Shown one piece after another: positions 45,913 through 56,899 of a stretch of 56,899 bases of DNA. Under the pieces are notes generated by a model. The model saw only the letters and a program-made list of their open reading frames with translations. It did not search any database and was not told the DNA's origin. Source of the DNA: Arachnopeziza araneosa (Eukaryota > Ascomycota > Leotiomycetes > Helotiales > Arachnopezizaceae); NCBI GenBank assembly GCA_003988855.1, contig QYAI01000179.1, positions 1 through 56,899 on the forward strand, given 5' to 3'. Numbering within the stretch: position 1 is the first letter of the stretch; every line of letters starts with the position of its first letter. The position numbers and the translations under genes are program-made.

Positions 45913-47486
45913 TTTGAGTTCGATGCTGTATTGAAACTTTTCGACAGAAGGTGGTTGTTTGACGACACGTAGGTCGTCTTTGATTTTAATTTCCACAGCT
46001 TGAGGCTCTACACAGGTCTGCTGTATGCCGCGAAACCCGGATTCTGCCTTGTGGAGGTACCTTTTCAATAGTCGCCGCCATATCACTCAGTTTAGCAACG
46101 AACTACCAAAGAGTTGTGCAGAAATCTGCCATATGTCTCAAAACGGGAGTTAGTCCAAAAAGCCCGTCTCGACTCGGGACGTGACATTGAGAGGCGTTTT
46201 TCGACGTGGGTCGCCGAGTAGGCGCCCAAGTCAGAACACGAAAGCAGATCAGACCCTGAAAGCATAGTTTGAAGTTGAAATAAAGTTTAAAGCTTTTAGG
46301 ATAAGCATTTGAAGCAAGCACACACTGGAAATCAATCGCAAGCTGAGGACCCTGAACTGAGATCCCGACGAGCAATTGCGGCATTTTGCTTGAATGGCGT
46401 CGACAATCTCGATACCTTGAAGATACAGTCGCCCTCCTTGCAGATGCAACCATCCTCACCAGAGTCAAGGAGAGAAGGCGACCATTGAGATCTCTGCTTC
46501 GACGCCACGTCATAACATCGATTTCAGCTCGAAACCTTGCTCATGCCTTACGGGTTTAGTTTCAATAATGCAAAGTCTCCTCGAGGTCTTTGGTACTTTT
46601 GTAAGCCCTCGCACATCCCCACATCGGTTGTTCATCGGAAGATACCATGAGACCGAGCACCTTTTTGGAAACGGCCGAGGGTGAACTCTTCAAGAGGATG
46701 GCATTCATGTTGTTGTGATCACTGGTCGGGTCGGGAAAATGACAGCTGGTGCATCGCCAACCTAACCATATTTGGCAGTGATCTGTTCCAACTTTCAAGG
46801 TTCCTCGAGCCTCAAACGACATCATTTCGTGCTAACGTTAAGCTCGCACTGATTCTAACACATATAAACAAACCCCTTTTGAAAAGAAGTATGCGCCATC
46901 AGGTAAGCGCTTTCTCATGTGCAATAGATTATCATAATCACGTGAAAATCATGTTGTAGGTGAAGCTCAATTATTCGGGCAACTAAGCCTTGGATAACTT
47001 ACTCCGTGCCACCCAAGTATTGATAAGTTCCATATTATGGTATGATCGGCTACTCAACAGTGTCCAACATCATGCGCGGGGGGAACAGGTATCTTCCACG
47101 CCTCTAAGATGGCATCGTGAAAACCATGCAAGGTCTGCCACCAACATCGGCGATGTGCATACAGATCAAAGCTACGGTAAATACTTTACATAAAAAAGTT
47201 AAGACATTATAGCTCTCGTAGCCTCGGAGGTTGAATAAGAATATTTCAGGGGAATAGATTCTCCTTTGCAAGGGAGAGCGACAGAACACGACAGATAAGA
47301 ATATTTCAACTCTATCAATTCCCAAATCTAAACTGACGCACACAAAACAGCTACCTATATCCAGCAATATGAATTACCATCTTTTGTATGAAAGTACAGC
47401 CATTTCCCAATCATCAAAATTCGTTTAGTTATGCTCTTCAGCACCAGACCAAAACGTACCCAACGCCCAAACCATCAACCGAAAAT
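45913..47486. other. Gene-free stretch
   Basis: No gene supported between the decayed protease and the next transcription-factor-type gene. A frame of 136 codons at 46103-46513 (-) has no recognisable domain. Confidence 0.4.
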
Positions 47487-48556
47487 TTAAGAGTCCGCGA
47501 GAAATGCTGCGATTCCTGCCATGGTAACCTTCTCTGCTACCTCCTTAGGTACATCTTTAAAATGTCGGTCGGAATTGTGCAAAAACGCCGAGTTCAAATC
47601 AACCCAGACACAGATCCTCGCCAACAATCCCCCGAGACCGAGGTTCCTCAGTCCGCCTCTCAGTTCCACCATCTTCAGCAGACCTTTCATGTGCATCTCG
47701 AATGCATCTTGGGTACCAAATATCGCTTCGAAACTGGCCATCTTGGCTACCGCTCCGATCATCTGGTCCTTCGTTGCATCGTCTGAGTTGACAGCAACCC
47801 TCATTGCATCGTTGACAGCGATTAATGCACGTGATTTCAGCTGGATGAGATTGGGCTTGTCAATGTGGGTTCGTGGGAGAGTGGCGTGGTGGTGCGCAGC
47901 GAGAAGCATCACGACGCGAAAGATGGCGGATTCGGTCATGACCAGTGGGAACCATCTTGATCTCAGAAGGCCCGGCTCATTCTCTTCATCCAGTTCGGGA
48001 ATATCAGTAGCCATATTGGTGAGATCTGACCCAGTCAACAACGGATAAGCTCGGAAATTTCAGGAAACCTACAGTGGTCTACAAACTCGGGGATTTTGGG
48101 ATCGTAGGGTATTGGGTATGTCCGGAAGGGGTCAACTCTTCCCTGGCCCAAGACGGACAGCACAGATCGGGGCATCAAAAGCTGCATGAACTCGTCCATT
48201 GGCAGAAGCGCTTCACTTGCTTGATTAGATTGGCGAGATGTCCTGAGGATAGGCTTTGAAACCGGTGGCTTGGCCACCACATCGGCATCCTCATCCTCAA
48301 TGGACGAACTAGAAGACGCCTCCAGCTGTGCCGCTGGATTCGGCCTCTTGCGGGATCCCCACGCTGCCCGCGGCATCGAGTGTTGATATGAGGCTACATG
48401 CGAGCGAACTAACCGCGTTTGATTACGCGTTTTAGCCTCCCGAGGGTCGCTGAAAGTGATAAAACTTAGCCCCGGGTTCTTGGCTCTCTTCTTGGCAATG
48501 TTTGCAGTATTTGCAGCTTTGCGGGGCGCTGGCTGGCTGGTTTCAACGGCTTGCAT
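47487..48556 (-). CDS. Fungal-specific transcription-factor-domain protein without zinc cluster (2 exons, 340 aa)
   Basis: Likely a regulator or regulator-derived protein. Exons 48556-48073 and 48025-47487 join across a 47-bp intron to read PEFVDHYLTNMATDIPELD, a block typical of the PF11951-type domain. The following ESAIFRVVMLLAAHHH and MHMKGLLKMVELRGGL segments are also typical. The N-terminus (MQAVETSQPAPRKAANTAN) is basic but has no Cys cluster, as in many members of this group that begin with a short basic leader and FITFSDP. About 340 residues is short for the family, and the C-terminus stops at AFLADS. It may lack the usual C-terminal third. Confidence 0.8.
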
Positions 48557-49126
48557 ATTGAGAGACGGTACAGAGCTGAATTCGAAGTGGTATCCAATTT
48601 TTTTTCGTTATCCTTACTACCCTGATGACCTTTGATGCCCTTGACCTGCTGAGGTTATTTGCTTGAGGTCGTGAGGGATCGACGTTACTAGCGTCTCTGC
48701 CAGCCACTGATCTTGTATTTGCCATTTTGGGACTAGTGTCCTTGTCAGCCCTTTCTTTCTCGCTTACCTCAGGGGGTGACAGGTCCAACTCGCCAAGGAT
48801 GTTGTGCTTGCTAAATTGGGATACAAAATATACTCGAAGACTTGACTATGGATTGTGATCTGTGAATATTTGAGTTGGCTATCGCGAAGCGGGTCTCCCT
48901 GCTTCTTTGCAGGGCATGTTTCAGCTGAATTTCGTATTATATCCAATGAAACTGGTGTTATTCATTGAATCTATTTAAGAATTTGTAATGAGGATGAATC
49001 GTGTGGTACAGAATCGAGTGCAAAGTGAGACTAAACTGCCAAGTTCCCTCCTCTTTATTCAAGTTTCTATATCTTTCCAGCTCTCTAGCAAAATATCCAA
49101 GATTATCATTCTTCCAAAACTGCAAA
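48557..49126. other. Divergent intergenic region
   Basis: Lies between the minus-strand regulator-like gene and the plus-strand dehydrogenase. No gene supported. Confidence 0.5.
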
Positions 49127-49917
49127 ATGGCACACACACTCAGTGGAAAAATCGCCCTCGTAACTGGAGGTGCGAAGAATCTCGGAGCCGCCATCGCTCT
49201 TCAATTAGCATCTCAAGGAGCCCATCTCGCTCTACACTACACTTCCGCGTCGACCAAACCCTCCGCTGACAAGCTCGCCGTGGAACTGAAAGAGAAATAC
49301 CCAAGTAGCAAGGTCGAATTCTACCAAGGGGACCTCACTACTGAAGCTGCAGTCGACAAGCTCTTCGATGCAATCTTGAAAGACTTCGGAAAGATCGACA
49401 TCGTCGTCAACACCATCGGCATGGTCTTGAAGAAACCCATCAGCGAAATCTCCGAGAAGGAATACGACACGATGTTTGCGTAAGTTTTCTCCCACGCTGT
49501 TCAATCTAGAATGACACTCTTGACACTACACAGCATCAACTCTAAAGCCGCATTCCTCATCCTCAAAGCAGGCGCGGCCCACGTTACCGAAGGCGGAAAA
49601 CTTATTACCATCGTAACCTCACTCCTTGCCGCCTTCACGGGATACTATACCTCGTACGCTGGATCCAAAGCACCGGTGGAGCACTTCACGCGTGGCTTGG
49701 CCAAGGAGCTCATGGGGAAGAGGGTCAGCGTCAATGCGATTGCGCCGGGCCCGATGGATACGCCGTTCTTCTACGGGCATATCATAAGAGTAATGCCATG
49801 GAGGGTAGATTGACCGATGTCACGGATATCGCGCCGATTGTCAAGTTCCTCTGTACAGAGGGTCAGTGGATCACTGGGCAGACCATCTTTGCTAATGGAG
49901 GGTATACTACTCGCTGA
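49127..49917 (+). pseudogene. Short-chain dehydrogenase/reductase with a frameshifting deletion
   Basis: NAD(P)-dependent oxidoreductase family. Exon 1 49127-49479 and exon 2 from 49535 join to read YDTMFAINSKAAF. The cofactor motif TGGAKNLG, the active-site Ser (IVTSLLA) and YAGSK (Tyr, Lys) are all present. After GPMDTPFFYG (about 49780) the frame runs into HIIRVMPWRVD and a stop at 49812. The normal ending (KSNAMEGRLTDVTDIAP...TIFANGGYTTR) continues in another frame to 49917. Compared with relatives, about 19-20 bases seem missing at the junction. The product would be truncated by about 40 residues that form the substrate/C-terminal part. A sequencing deletion is the alternative. Confidence 0.8.
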
Positions 49918-50846
49918 AAAACTATTTTGGTTTGATTGTTGCTCTGCGGTGTTGGATGCAAAAACATCAGATACTCCCAAGCTTTGAATATGATCATCGC
50001 CGTGTCTTGTTCATGACCTAATAATATTTGTTTGACATGTACTCATCTCAGGATAATGTTAGATAAAACGATTGACAGTACTTTAAATCCGAGGGAGTCT
50101 TGAGCAGATGATACCCATGGTGCCGAGACCAGCACCCACGGGCAGATCCCTAGCCATCTCATCCCATCTACCCACCATAACAGAACCCACCCCGTTTTTG
50201 GTCGGATCCGAGACTCGCCCAAAATTTAGGCCCCGAAACCCGACCAGCCCGGAGAATGCTCAAATCGTACGCTTATCCACCGAGGCGGTCAAAATTCGTC
50301 TTCACCAAAGCGTCAGGAGATCGTAAGTTCGAAGCTCAAATACCACAATCTTAACTCTACTAAAGTAAATAAAACCTCTAGACAACAAAAGATAAGAATC
50401 TAAGAGCTCCGCATTTCAAGTTTTATTTAGGGCGAGTATTACTATTTTGCAGTCTTGATTTTTTTCGTTCGGCGAAGACGAAATTTGCCCGCCTCGGACC
50501 ACTCTATCCAACTCACGAATCCGGCCCCACATCACCTTTTCAAGTAGCAAGAAACCCGGGAAACGTCAAACGCGAGAAAAAGTCCATGGAACATGTCCGA
50601 CGGAAGAAACATTAACTCGCATTTATATAGGAGTTGAGCGCGTGCTCATATGTTCTATAGAATCAGATGACCTCTCCACCGTATATCCGACGTGACCCAA
50701 TCCATCTGCGATCGCATCGCAATCTCATCATCATAAACTCGTCAGCGGCCATTAAGCCTTGTCTCAGTCTACTCTCTATATGCTTTCGCCGGACAATCCA
50801 GTTGTCGAATGTATGTACAAGAAGAATTAAATGACTGAATCTTGGG
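49918..50846. other. Intergenic stretch with MITE copy 2
   Basis: Apart from the inverted-repeat element at 50280-50497, nothing is supported. Confidence 0.5.
50280..50497 (-). mobile_element. MITE-like element, copy 2 (218 bp)
   Basis: Terminal inverted repeats of about 27 bp: the left end starts CCGAGGCGGTCAAAATTCG, and the right end read inward starts CCGAGGCGGGCAAATTTCG; about 23 of 27 positions match. The interior matches copy 1 at 43711-43922 in the opposite orientation. No coding capacity, so it would need a transposase elsewhere. No clear target-site duplication. Confidence 0.75.
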
Positions 50847-52229
50847 CTAGCTGGTTTCTTCGATCAGACTAGCTCTTCTTACGCTTCTCGCGCTTCTGTC
50901 CCTGGATGGAGCTGTTGATTGACAAACGCAACTGTACTGAGGTCTTGCCTCCCTCGGAGGTAAGGACATTGAAGCCCTTTCTTCGGTTTTCGGCTCGCCG
51001 AAAGTATTCCCTACCAGATTTTCTGTCGATGCAATCGTACTGACGACTACAGTCGACATCTCAATCTCAATCTCCTTGACACTCTCCCGTTCACTATCAA
51101 TCTTGCTCTCTTCATCAGGGGACTGTTTACGCCATCCTCGCATCCAGTATTTACTGTTCCCGAACGAATTCCCGGAGAAGCTAGCATTGGAAGATGCAGC
51201 ATCGGGAAACCAGGTACTAATGAGGGGCCGTAAACTAGGGAGAGAGACCAGAATTACACCGACATAGGCTTCCATTCCAGTCGTAATCCAGAGTGGATAC
51301 GCTTCCCAGGTTATATCGTAGGTTTTGCCAATGATGCGAGCAATTAGGATACAGCGCAGAGTTCCGACAATACAGACGCCACCTGCCATGAGAAAGAGAC
51401 CGAGGGTTGCAAGGCGCTGTTTCTTGCTCATTTGAAGTGCTAAAGTGGGTGAAATGGGGACCAAAACGACCGCAAAGTCGGTGAATGTGTTGATTGAGCT
51501 GAGAATGGTTAAATTGACGTTTTCGTCGATACAGCGGTATTCGCTGGTTGACATGAAACTCCAGTAGGCTCTCACGGGACTAGAATTGTGTCAGAAATGG
51601 TCTTTGAACGGTCGTTTGGAGAAACATACCTGCATTGGAAGATAATGACAAATGAAAATACTACTCCTTGCAGAGTGGCGAATACCATCAATCCCAAGAT
51701 GAGAGGCCGTAGCCAAACGGATTGACTGCGAGCAAATACTCGCTGATAAAAGCAGAGAAGCGAAAGTTTGATTAGCATGACTGCAATTCCGAAGCTAACT
51801 TCGGTGGCCAAACCAAGCTGGAATCCAGGGCCGATGAAGCCCAGAGGTAGATCCCACACATGTCGATTCCAGCTGCGTGAAGTCAGTATTACAGAAATGT
51901 AGAGTTTGAGCTCATGATACGTACCCGTAACGTGCTTCTGCAAGAATTATCGAAGCTGACAGTGCAATAACTGGTAGCTGTATCTTTGATCAGCAACATT
52001 TCTTGAGCTAAGACTTCCCATGACGTACCATAGAGAAACATATCAGGAGATCGTCTAAACCCCATGCCTTGACTATGAACCATCGAGTGTATGCTCTCAA
52101 AGCTACGACGATGGTAGTAATCGCAAGGCAGAAGGTTCCGATGACGGTCAGGGCACGACCTCGAATCTCTGGATTTTCATAGTTTGGAGGAGGCCAAGAG
52201 GCAATCACAGACAGAGGTGGAAGGTGCAT
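50847..52229 (-). CDS. Rhodopsin-like / Pth11-type seven-helix membrane protein (4 exons, 409 aa)
   Basis: An integral membrane protein of the fungal rhodopsin-domain group; some members are proposed receptors, but the ligand is unknown. Exons 52229-52029, 51977-51925, 51872-51630 and 51579-50847 join in frame. The hallmark RGRALTVIGTFCLAITTIVVALRAYTRWFIVKAWGLDD begins helix 1. YGWNRHVWDL, IKLSLLCFYQRVF and NTFTDFAVVLVPI are the other typical blocks. The end of the membrane domain is WITTGMEAYVGVILVSLPSLRPL. A cytoplasmic tail of about 110 residues, rich in Ser, Glu and Arg, follows. No CFEM domain at the N-terminus, so not the CFEM-bearing Pth11 subclass. Confidence 0.9.
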
Positions 52230-53845
52230 CTGGGTTGAAAGATATAAAATATATTTGAGGTTCTAGGGCTAACCGGAAGTCGGGTGAGAGAGATGGAAAC
52301 TAGCGATAGAGTCTGCTCAGGAGTTCGTGCAACTGAGACACAGCCTCAAGATATAAGAAACAGAACACTAAATGATAAGTAATAAATGCTTGCTTTTTGA
52401 TTCGTCGCCGTGGATAAAATGACCGAAGTGTCTAGAGGAGATGTGCCGGATCGACCTTAGGTCAAAACACCAACGAACGGAGGGGTCTGTGCCAGCTCGG
52501 CGTCTCCGCCACATCTAGATGAGAGCTTGAGTGGAGAACATAGTGTTACATATCCTCGGACAAACAAGCTAAAATAATCCGTGCACAAATGTATTAGAAA
52601 ACACCAGGTGACTAGTTCCTGAGTTGCGGCGGGATAGAAATGAATGTAGATGAAAGAAGGAAGCACCGTGCTAGCAAAAGAAAGAGAAGTGTGATGCTGA
52701 TAAGCAAAGTGGGACACTAGCAATAACAAGCAACCATAATCCTCAACAGGTCAAATCATTATATGATGAAGCTCAAGGCTTGAAATCAAAAACTTGGTCG
52801 ATGAGTATGTTCCTTGATCGGAATGTGTTGATCTTTTGGCATTTGTTTCAAGAGAGTTGTGCTGCAGCAGAGGGCGGACGACAGCTGCTCCCCACACGTC
52901 GCTAGATTTCAGCGCCCCGAGCGTGGCGGTGGGAAGCGCTTTGACTGCCGGATAACGTGGACGAGGACCCTGCAGACCTGGCAGGCCCTGTAAACACTGG
53001 TACAGAAGAGGGGTTTGTAACATCGTTTGCATGTTAGACCTTCTCTGTCAGAGAGTAAATCGCAAGATAGTGATTGCGGTGATCGAGATGCGCTTCTTGC
53101 AATTGACCAGCAGCCTCTCTTTATCGAAATGTAAATGGAAAATCGCAATCTCTTTCCAACAATCACTCGCCGCTAAAGCTCACGAATCCTTCACTGATAT
53201 TTGCCATTAGTACCTGGGGGTCCGAGAGCTTTCGAACGCGGGGTACGGCAGCCAGACAGGCTTCTCTCATGTGTGTAACCCTCCTTTAGTCCGGCTATTT
53301 AGCAGCCTTTCCAAACATTTTGTAGAAACGAAGGATTTATCCGCTCAATAGTCCAGCTCTAGAGGCCTAGATGCTAAGCACGCAGTTCCTGCCTGTCAAA
53401 TATCTTGGCGCAGCAACCTTATTTGACTTTCTCCGACGAGACCACGTCCTTCCGCATGAACCAGATTCGGGATTGGAGCCCCCTTTGCAAATATCTGCAT
53501 AGCCGCCGTAGTGATGATTCGTATTTGATAACAGCGAGCTTGAGACCCGTGTATCAGAGGCTGAAGAGCTGGTCAGGAGGACAACTATGAGACAGATTAG
53601 ACGGCTGAAGAATTGGCGATATAGCGCCCGAGTAGAGAAACGTATTTATTGAGGCAAACAAGGAGAGTGGCGTAGATGACAAATTCTGAACGCATGATTG
53701 CTAAGTCTTTCCAATCCGAGAATGAGAAGACTGACGGCAAACTTCGGCTTTCATGTTGTCTACGCGGAAAGTAGGCCCTCATCTCTGTGGGGCCGACTGA
53801 TAATTCTGTACCCCCTTGAATCTCAAATGATAAAATGCACCGGAT
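52230..53845. other. Gene-free stretch
   Basis: No gene supported. Contains the promoter side of the rhodopsin-like gene and the 3' flank of the next minus-strand gene. Confidence 0.5.
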
Positions 53846-56409
53846 TCAACCTCGTAGACCCACAGGGTATTCAAAGTGAGGGCTATGTGGTTCATCTAAC
53901 CAAGTGTTGTCGTACGATTGATTTAAATCCGGCAACATCGGTGTGGTGTCGAAATTCAACGATTCCAATTCTACCAGATCGGAGTTGTCAAACATAAGTG
54001 TAGAGTCACTCTCCGTTGTATGAAACCAAGGATTTTGAGAAGTTCCGGAAGTATGGTTGGGTAAAGATGGTTCTGTTATTTGTCTCCATTGGCTTGTAAT
54101 AGGAAGCTCGTTTGCTTCTCTATGATATCCACCTGTGGCAAGATCCGGCTCGTCTATGGGAGATATTAGCTCTACTGAGGTTAGGGGTGGAACTTTCGAT
54201 AGCAGTACTTAGTTCATTGATATGATACGTACTATCAACATGATCATTTGAAGATGGAATAACTGCTGCGTTGGATTCATGAGTTTGGAGAGAGTCCGAT
54301 CTATGAGTCTCGCGAAAGTTGGTGAATGCCTGGTTTTGTGCTTCCTGTATAATTTCCATCATCCGACTGCGTAGCTGTGCTTCAATTGGCTCTAGCACAT
54401 TGTTCAGTTCGGTCTCAAGTGCGCTCCTCACAAGATCGGGAAGTACTCGACGCAGATATGTCTCATATAGTGTCAAACTGACAGAGTCGGGAGACTGCAG
54501 CTCCTGATGATCGAGATCTAGCACAGGCTCAAAATCTATTTTAAAAGTGAGTATTGGCTGCAAAATTGTTCTGGGAAAAGCAGACTAAGACCTACAAGGA
54601 TCAGGTATAGCTTCACCAGGAAAAAGAATACCATAAATCTGTTCCCATATTTCCACTTCTGTTTGACCTGGGTGAGGCTTTCTTCTGGACTGTATCTGAT
54701 CTTTCATTTTCTTGGTCATTCCATCTACTTTCTTGTCTGCTCCTGGCTCGCATCTCTCTTGGCTCATACTGTGAGCATTAAGTGTTTCTTCTGAACTAAA
54801 AATAGATTTGCACCGTGGACACTGATGAATGAAGTGGTATTGGTAAAGATGAGCCCTATAGAACAGTGAGGTAGTGCACCCGAGCGGGAGACGCAAAAAC
54901 TTACTTCAAGCGTGCGATTGTTTTCTGCGGTTTCAGAGAACATCGAGGCCACTTCTGAATGCCATATTTTCTCGGATTATATTTACTAAATGGGCAAGCA
55001 AGTTGTGCCACATTTGATTTATCTTCTTGAGGCAGTGTTTCGCCCAAAGGTGTTCGATTGCGTCGTCGTTTGTGACTCTCCTGGCTTTCGTCATCATCGC
55101 TATCATCAGGCCAAGAGCGCTTCTCGTAGCGTCTGGAGGAAGTGCCTGAAGCTGATTTTGATGCTAATATTGCTTCGTTACTAGGGGGTTGGGTTTTGGA
55201 CCCATATTTTTGCGTTTGGGATTGCCAGGTGCTGTTATACAATACCTGGAAATCCATCATAAGTTTATCAACTAGTCTGGATTTTACTGGCGATAGATCA
55301 GTTGTAAACGATGATTTATCTTCTAATCTCGTCTCTAAAGGCCCAGACAATAATAGCTGCGAAAATCCAAAAGAATCCTCCACGTTGCTGTCATCTTCCT
55401 AATCTCTAGGGAGGGCATATCGACTTGAGGACGATCTGTCATAGATAATTTATCGACAGTACCCGGAGGTGAGTTTGAATGTAGTCTTGTGGGCTGGGAC
55501 TGTTCTCTAAGAGCTTCCGTGAGACTACTGTCGATGTTAAATGTCACTTTAGAAGCTTGGATCGTTGCACCAAACTCTTTATTGCTCCAGTTGATACGGA
55601 TTTTCTGGTCGTTGGATGCTTCGCTTTTGCCCAGATCTTCACGCCCTGCATCTGAATCCCGACCTTGCATTTGCTTCTTCGATTTGTCTTCTTTCCGTGG
55701 ACTATGGTCTCTCAAGAAAGGTTCGAAGCGTATCAAGTTCTCTGAGGTGTCACCATTCTCTGCCTCCTCCCCCTCCCCTCCCTTTTCATTCTTTAGTGGC
55801 TTGTTATTGGGCACAAAAGTGCTGAAGATCTCGTCCCTCTTATTTTTGAGTTCATGTTGGTCTCCATCGGCCTCTGAGCTCATCATAGTAGGTATTTGTG
55901 ATTGAATCTCTGTTTCTTTATGTGACCGCTGGTTTTTGTAGCCGTCGCACACTCTTCCAAACTTCTCGCATCTCATACAACCAGGTTTCGTTTCATCACA
56001 TTTGACTCTGCGAGCCTGGGATGTTTTAGGGCCTTTCCCTAGGTTTATATTGATAGTTGACTTACCTTGCAAGTGATACAACCGTAGCGAATTTTCCGCT
56101 TGGAAGACTTTCTTTTTTTCTAGATTTCGAAAGAGAAGCTTGGTTATATCTCTTCGCCTCTTCCGACTCCTCCGACTTATGCCGATCTTCGGCGGCTTTG
56201 GGTTTCAAAATGTCTGGGGGGCGAGACTTGACCGTCACAGGGCTGGAGAATAATGGAGCGTTTTTGACAGCAAGCAAAGTTTGTACCGGAGATGTGGCTG
56301 ACCAGATATGAAGAGGTTCAGGTTTAAGGCATTCCACAGAAGTCATAGGAGATTCGGATTTTTCTGTTTCCTCGGACAAACCCTCGGAGTCGCTTCTGAA
56401 AGAATCCAT
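53846..56409 (-). CDS. Zn2Cys6 plus C2H2-like regulator, interrupted by one or two frameshifts (5 exons)
   Basis: Likely nuclear regulator. Exons: 56409-56066, 56015-54905, 54855-54596, 54535-54233, 54153-53846. The zinc cluster is C-IT-C | K-x5-C-x6-C-MR-C-x6-C with an intron after the first Lys (GTAAGT...CCCAG), preceded by KRKIRYG. The frame from the ATG (MDSFRSDSEG) meets the cluster frame only if the 7-A run at 56114-56120 had one more A. A second frame change near 55400 (SLEIR to DDSNVEDSF) could be a poor 59-bp intron (GTCGAT...TTAG) or another indel. Downstream the frame is clean. CPFSKYNPRKY...TIARLKAHLYQYH..HQCPRC.....F.S.E.L..H is the C2H2-like block found in many fungal proteins, followed by WEQIYGILFPG and IPDPYFEPV. 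The last exon reaches a TGA at 53846. Sequencing error in the A run and true decay are both possible. Confidence 0.75.
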
Positions 56410-56899
56410 AGCGGAGCAAGTCTCATGTTGTTCAAGTAATTAGAAATTGTTCTCACTCCAATACCCCAAGTGGAGTGCCGCTCTTGAGCAGAAATCTTTG
56501 AGATTGGAGTGGAAGGCCTAAACCCAAAAGCTGAGAGGGCTGGTATGCCTTGTGCTGGTCGTAGTTAGAACCGGTGGTTCAATCAAAGGTTCGAGAATCT
56601 GCACGAGATTTATGAAAAGAACCAGAGGACGCATTGGAGATAAAAATGTATAAGAAGAGTTGGAGATGCAGCTTGTTGATGTTGTCGAAAGGAAGCATAG
56701 ACATGGCCCGAGTTTTGCAGGAACCCGCAAAACTCAGCTCTCACTTCTGATTGGTGAGGTTCTTGGCCGGCACGTGATTCTAGTAAATCACCATTCACGA
56801 AGTTTAATAGTCGGTGCTCTTCCACGCACGGGCAGGCCCTGGTGGTCGGAGAAAGCAAAGGTCCACCCGCAAGCAAAACGTCCACCCTCAAAATTGCGA
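56410..56899. other. End of window, no gene supported
   Basis: Promoter side of the regulator at 56409. Only short unsupported frames. Confidence 0.5.

Noticed and set aside
46103..46513. 136-codon minus-strand frame
   Set aside because: No ATG-supported start of note, no domain, and other frames are equally open.
48543..48788. Minus-strand frame upstream of the 340-aa regulator as a possible zinc-cluster exon
   Set aside because: Contains no Cys pattern and no donor that would fit the regulator's start.

Overview
The window is nuclear DNA of a filamentous ascomycete (Pezizomycotina). The signs are short GT-AG introns of about 43-140 bp with CTAAC/CTGAC-type branch sites, Zn2Cys6 regulators, a Pth11/rhodopsin-type membrane protein, a secreted catalase-peroxidase, an AA7-type oxidase and a patatin-NACHT-ankyrin gene. 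Leotiomycetes is my guess for the class, but the sequence alone does not settle it. I saw no tRNA, rRNA, CRISPR array or complete transposon. Exon coordinates were worked out by eye from splice signals and reading frame, so single-base errors are possible. One base is undetermined (N at 10705).

Layout. 1.3-11 kb: a Zn2Cys6 regulator (-), an intracellular GH13 alpha-amylase (-) and a large acidic membrane-anchored protein (+). 11-24 kb: gene-poor and rich in minisatellites. It nevertheless holds a five-exon secreted protein with three four-cysteine CBM1-type modules (14823-15686). It also holds four tiny two-exon genes, all on the minus strand, for 30-35-residue peptides that share a Pro/Lys-rich segment, an intron at one fixed position and the ending N-G-K-stop. 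I recognise no described family matching these peptides, and they are the main novelty here. 24-34 kb: a secreted catalase-peroxidase, a secreted bicovalent-FAD oligosaccharide oxidase, a cysteine-rich single-pass membrane protein and an alpha/beta hydrolase, all (-). The oxidase would make hydrogen peroxide and the peroxidase would remove it, so they may act together outside the cell.

35-56 kb: a mix of intact genes and decay. Intact are a Zn2Cys6 regulator with a 10-nt microexon, a fungal-specific transcription-factor-domain protein and a rhodopsin-like seven-helix protein. Broken or doubtful are an NLR-type patatin-NACHT-ankyrin gene that has lost its P-loop, an aspartic protease, a small secreted protein without its start, a short-chain dehydrogenase with a frameshifting deletion, and a Zn2Cys6 plus C2H2-like regulator interrupted by one or two frameshifts. 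A pair of about 215-bp inverted-repeat elements (MITE-like), in opposite orientation, lies at 43.7 and 50.3 kb. The first sits just upstream of the start-less secreted gene.
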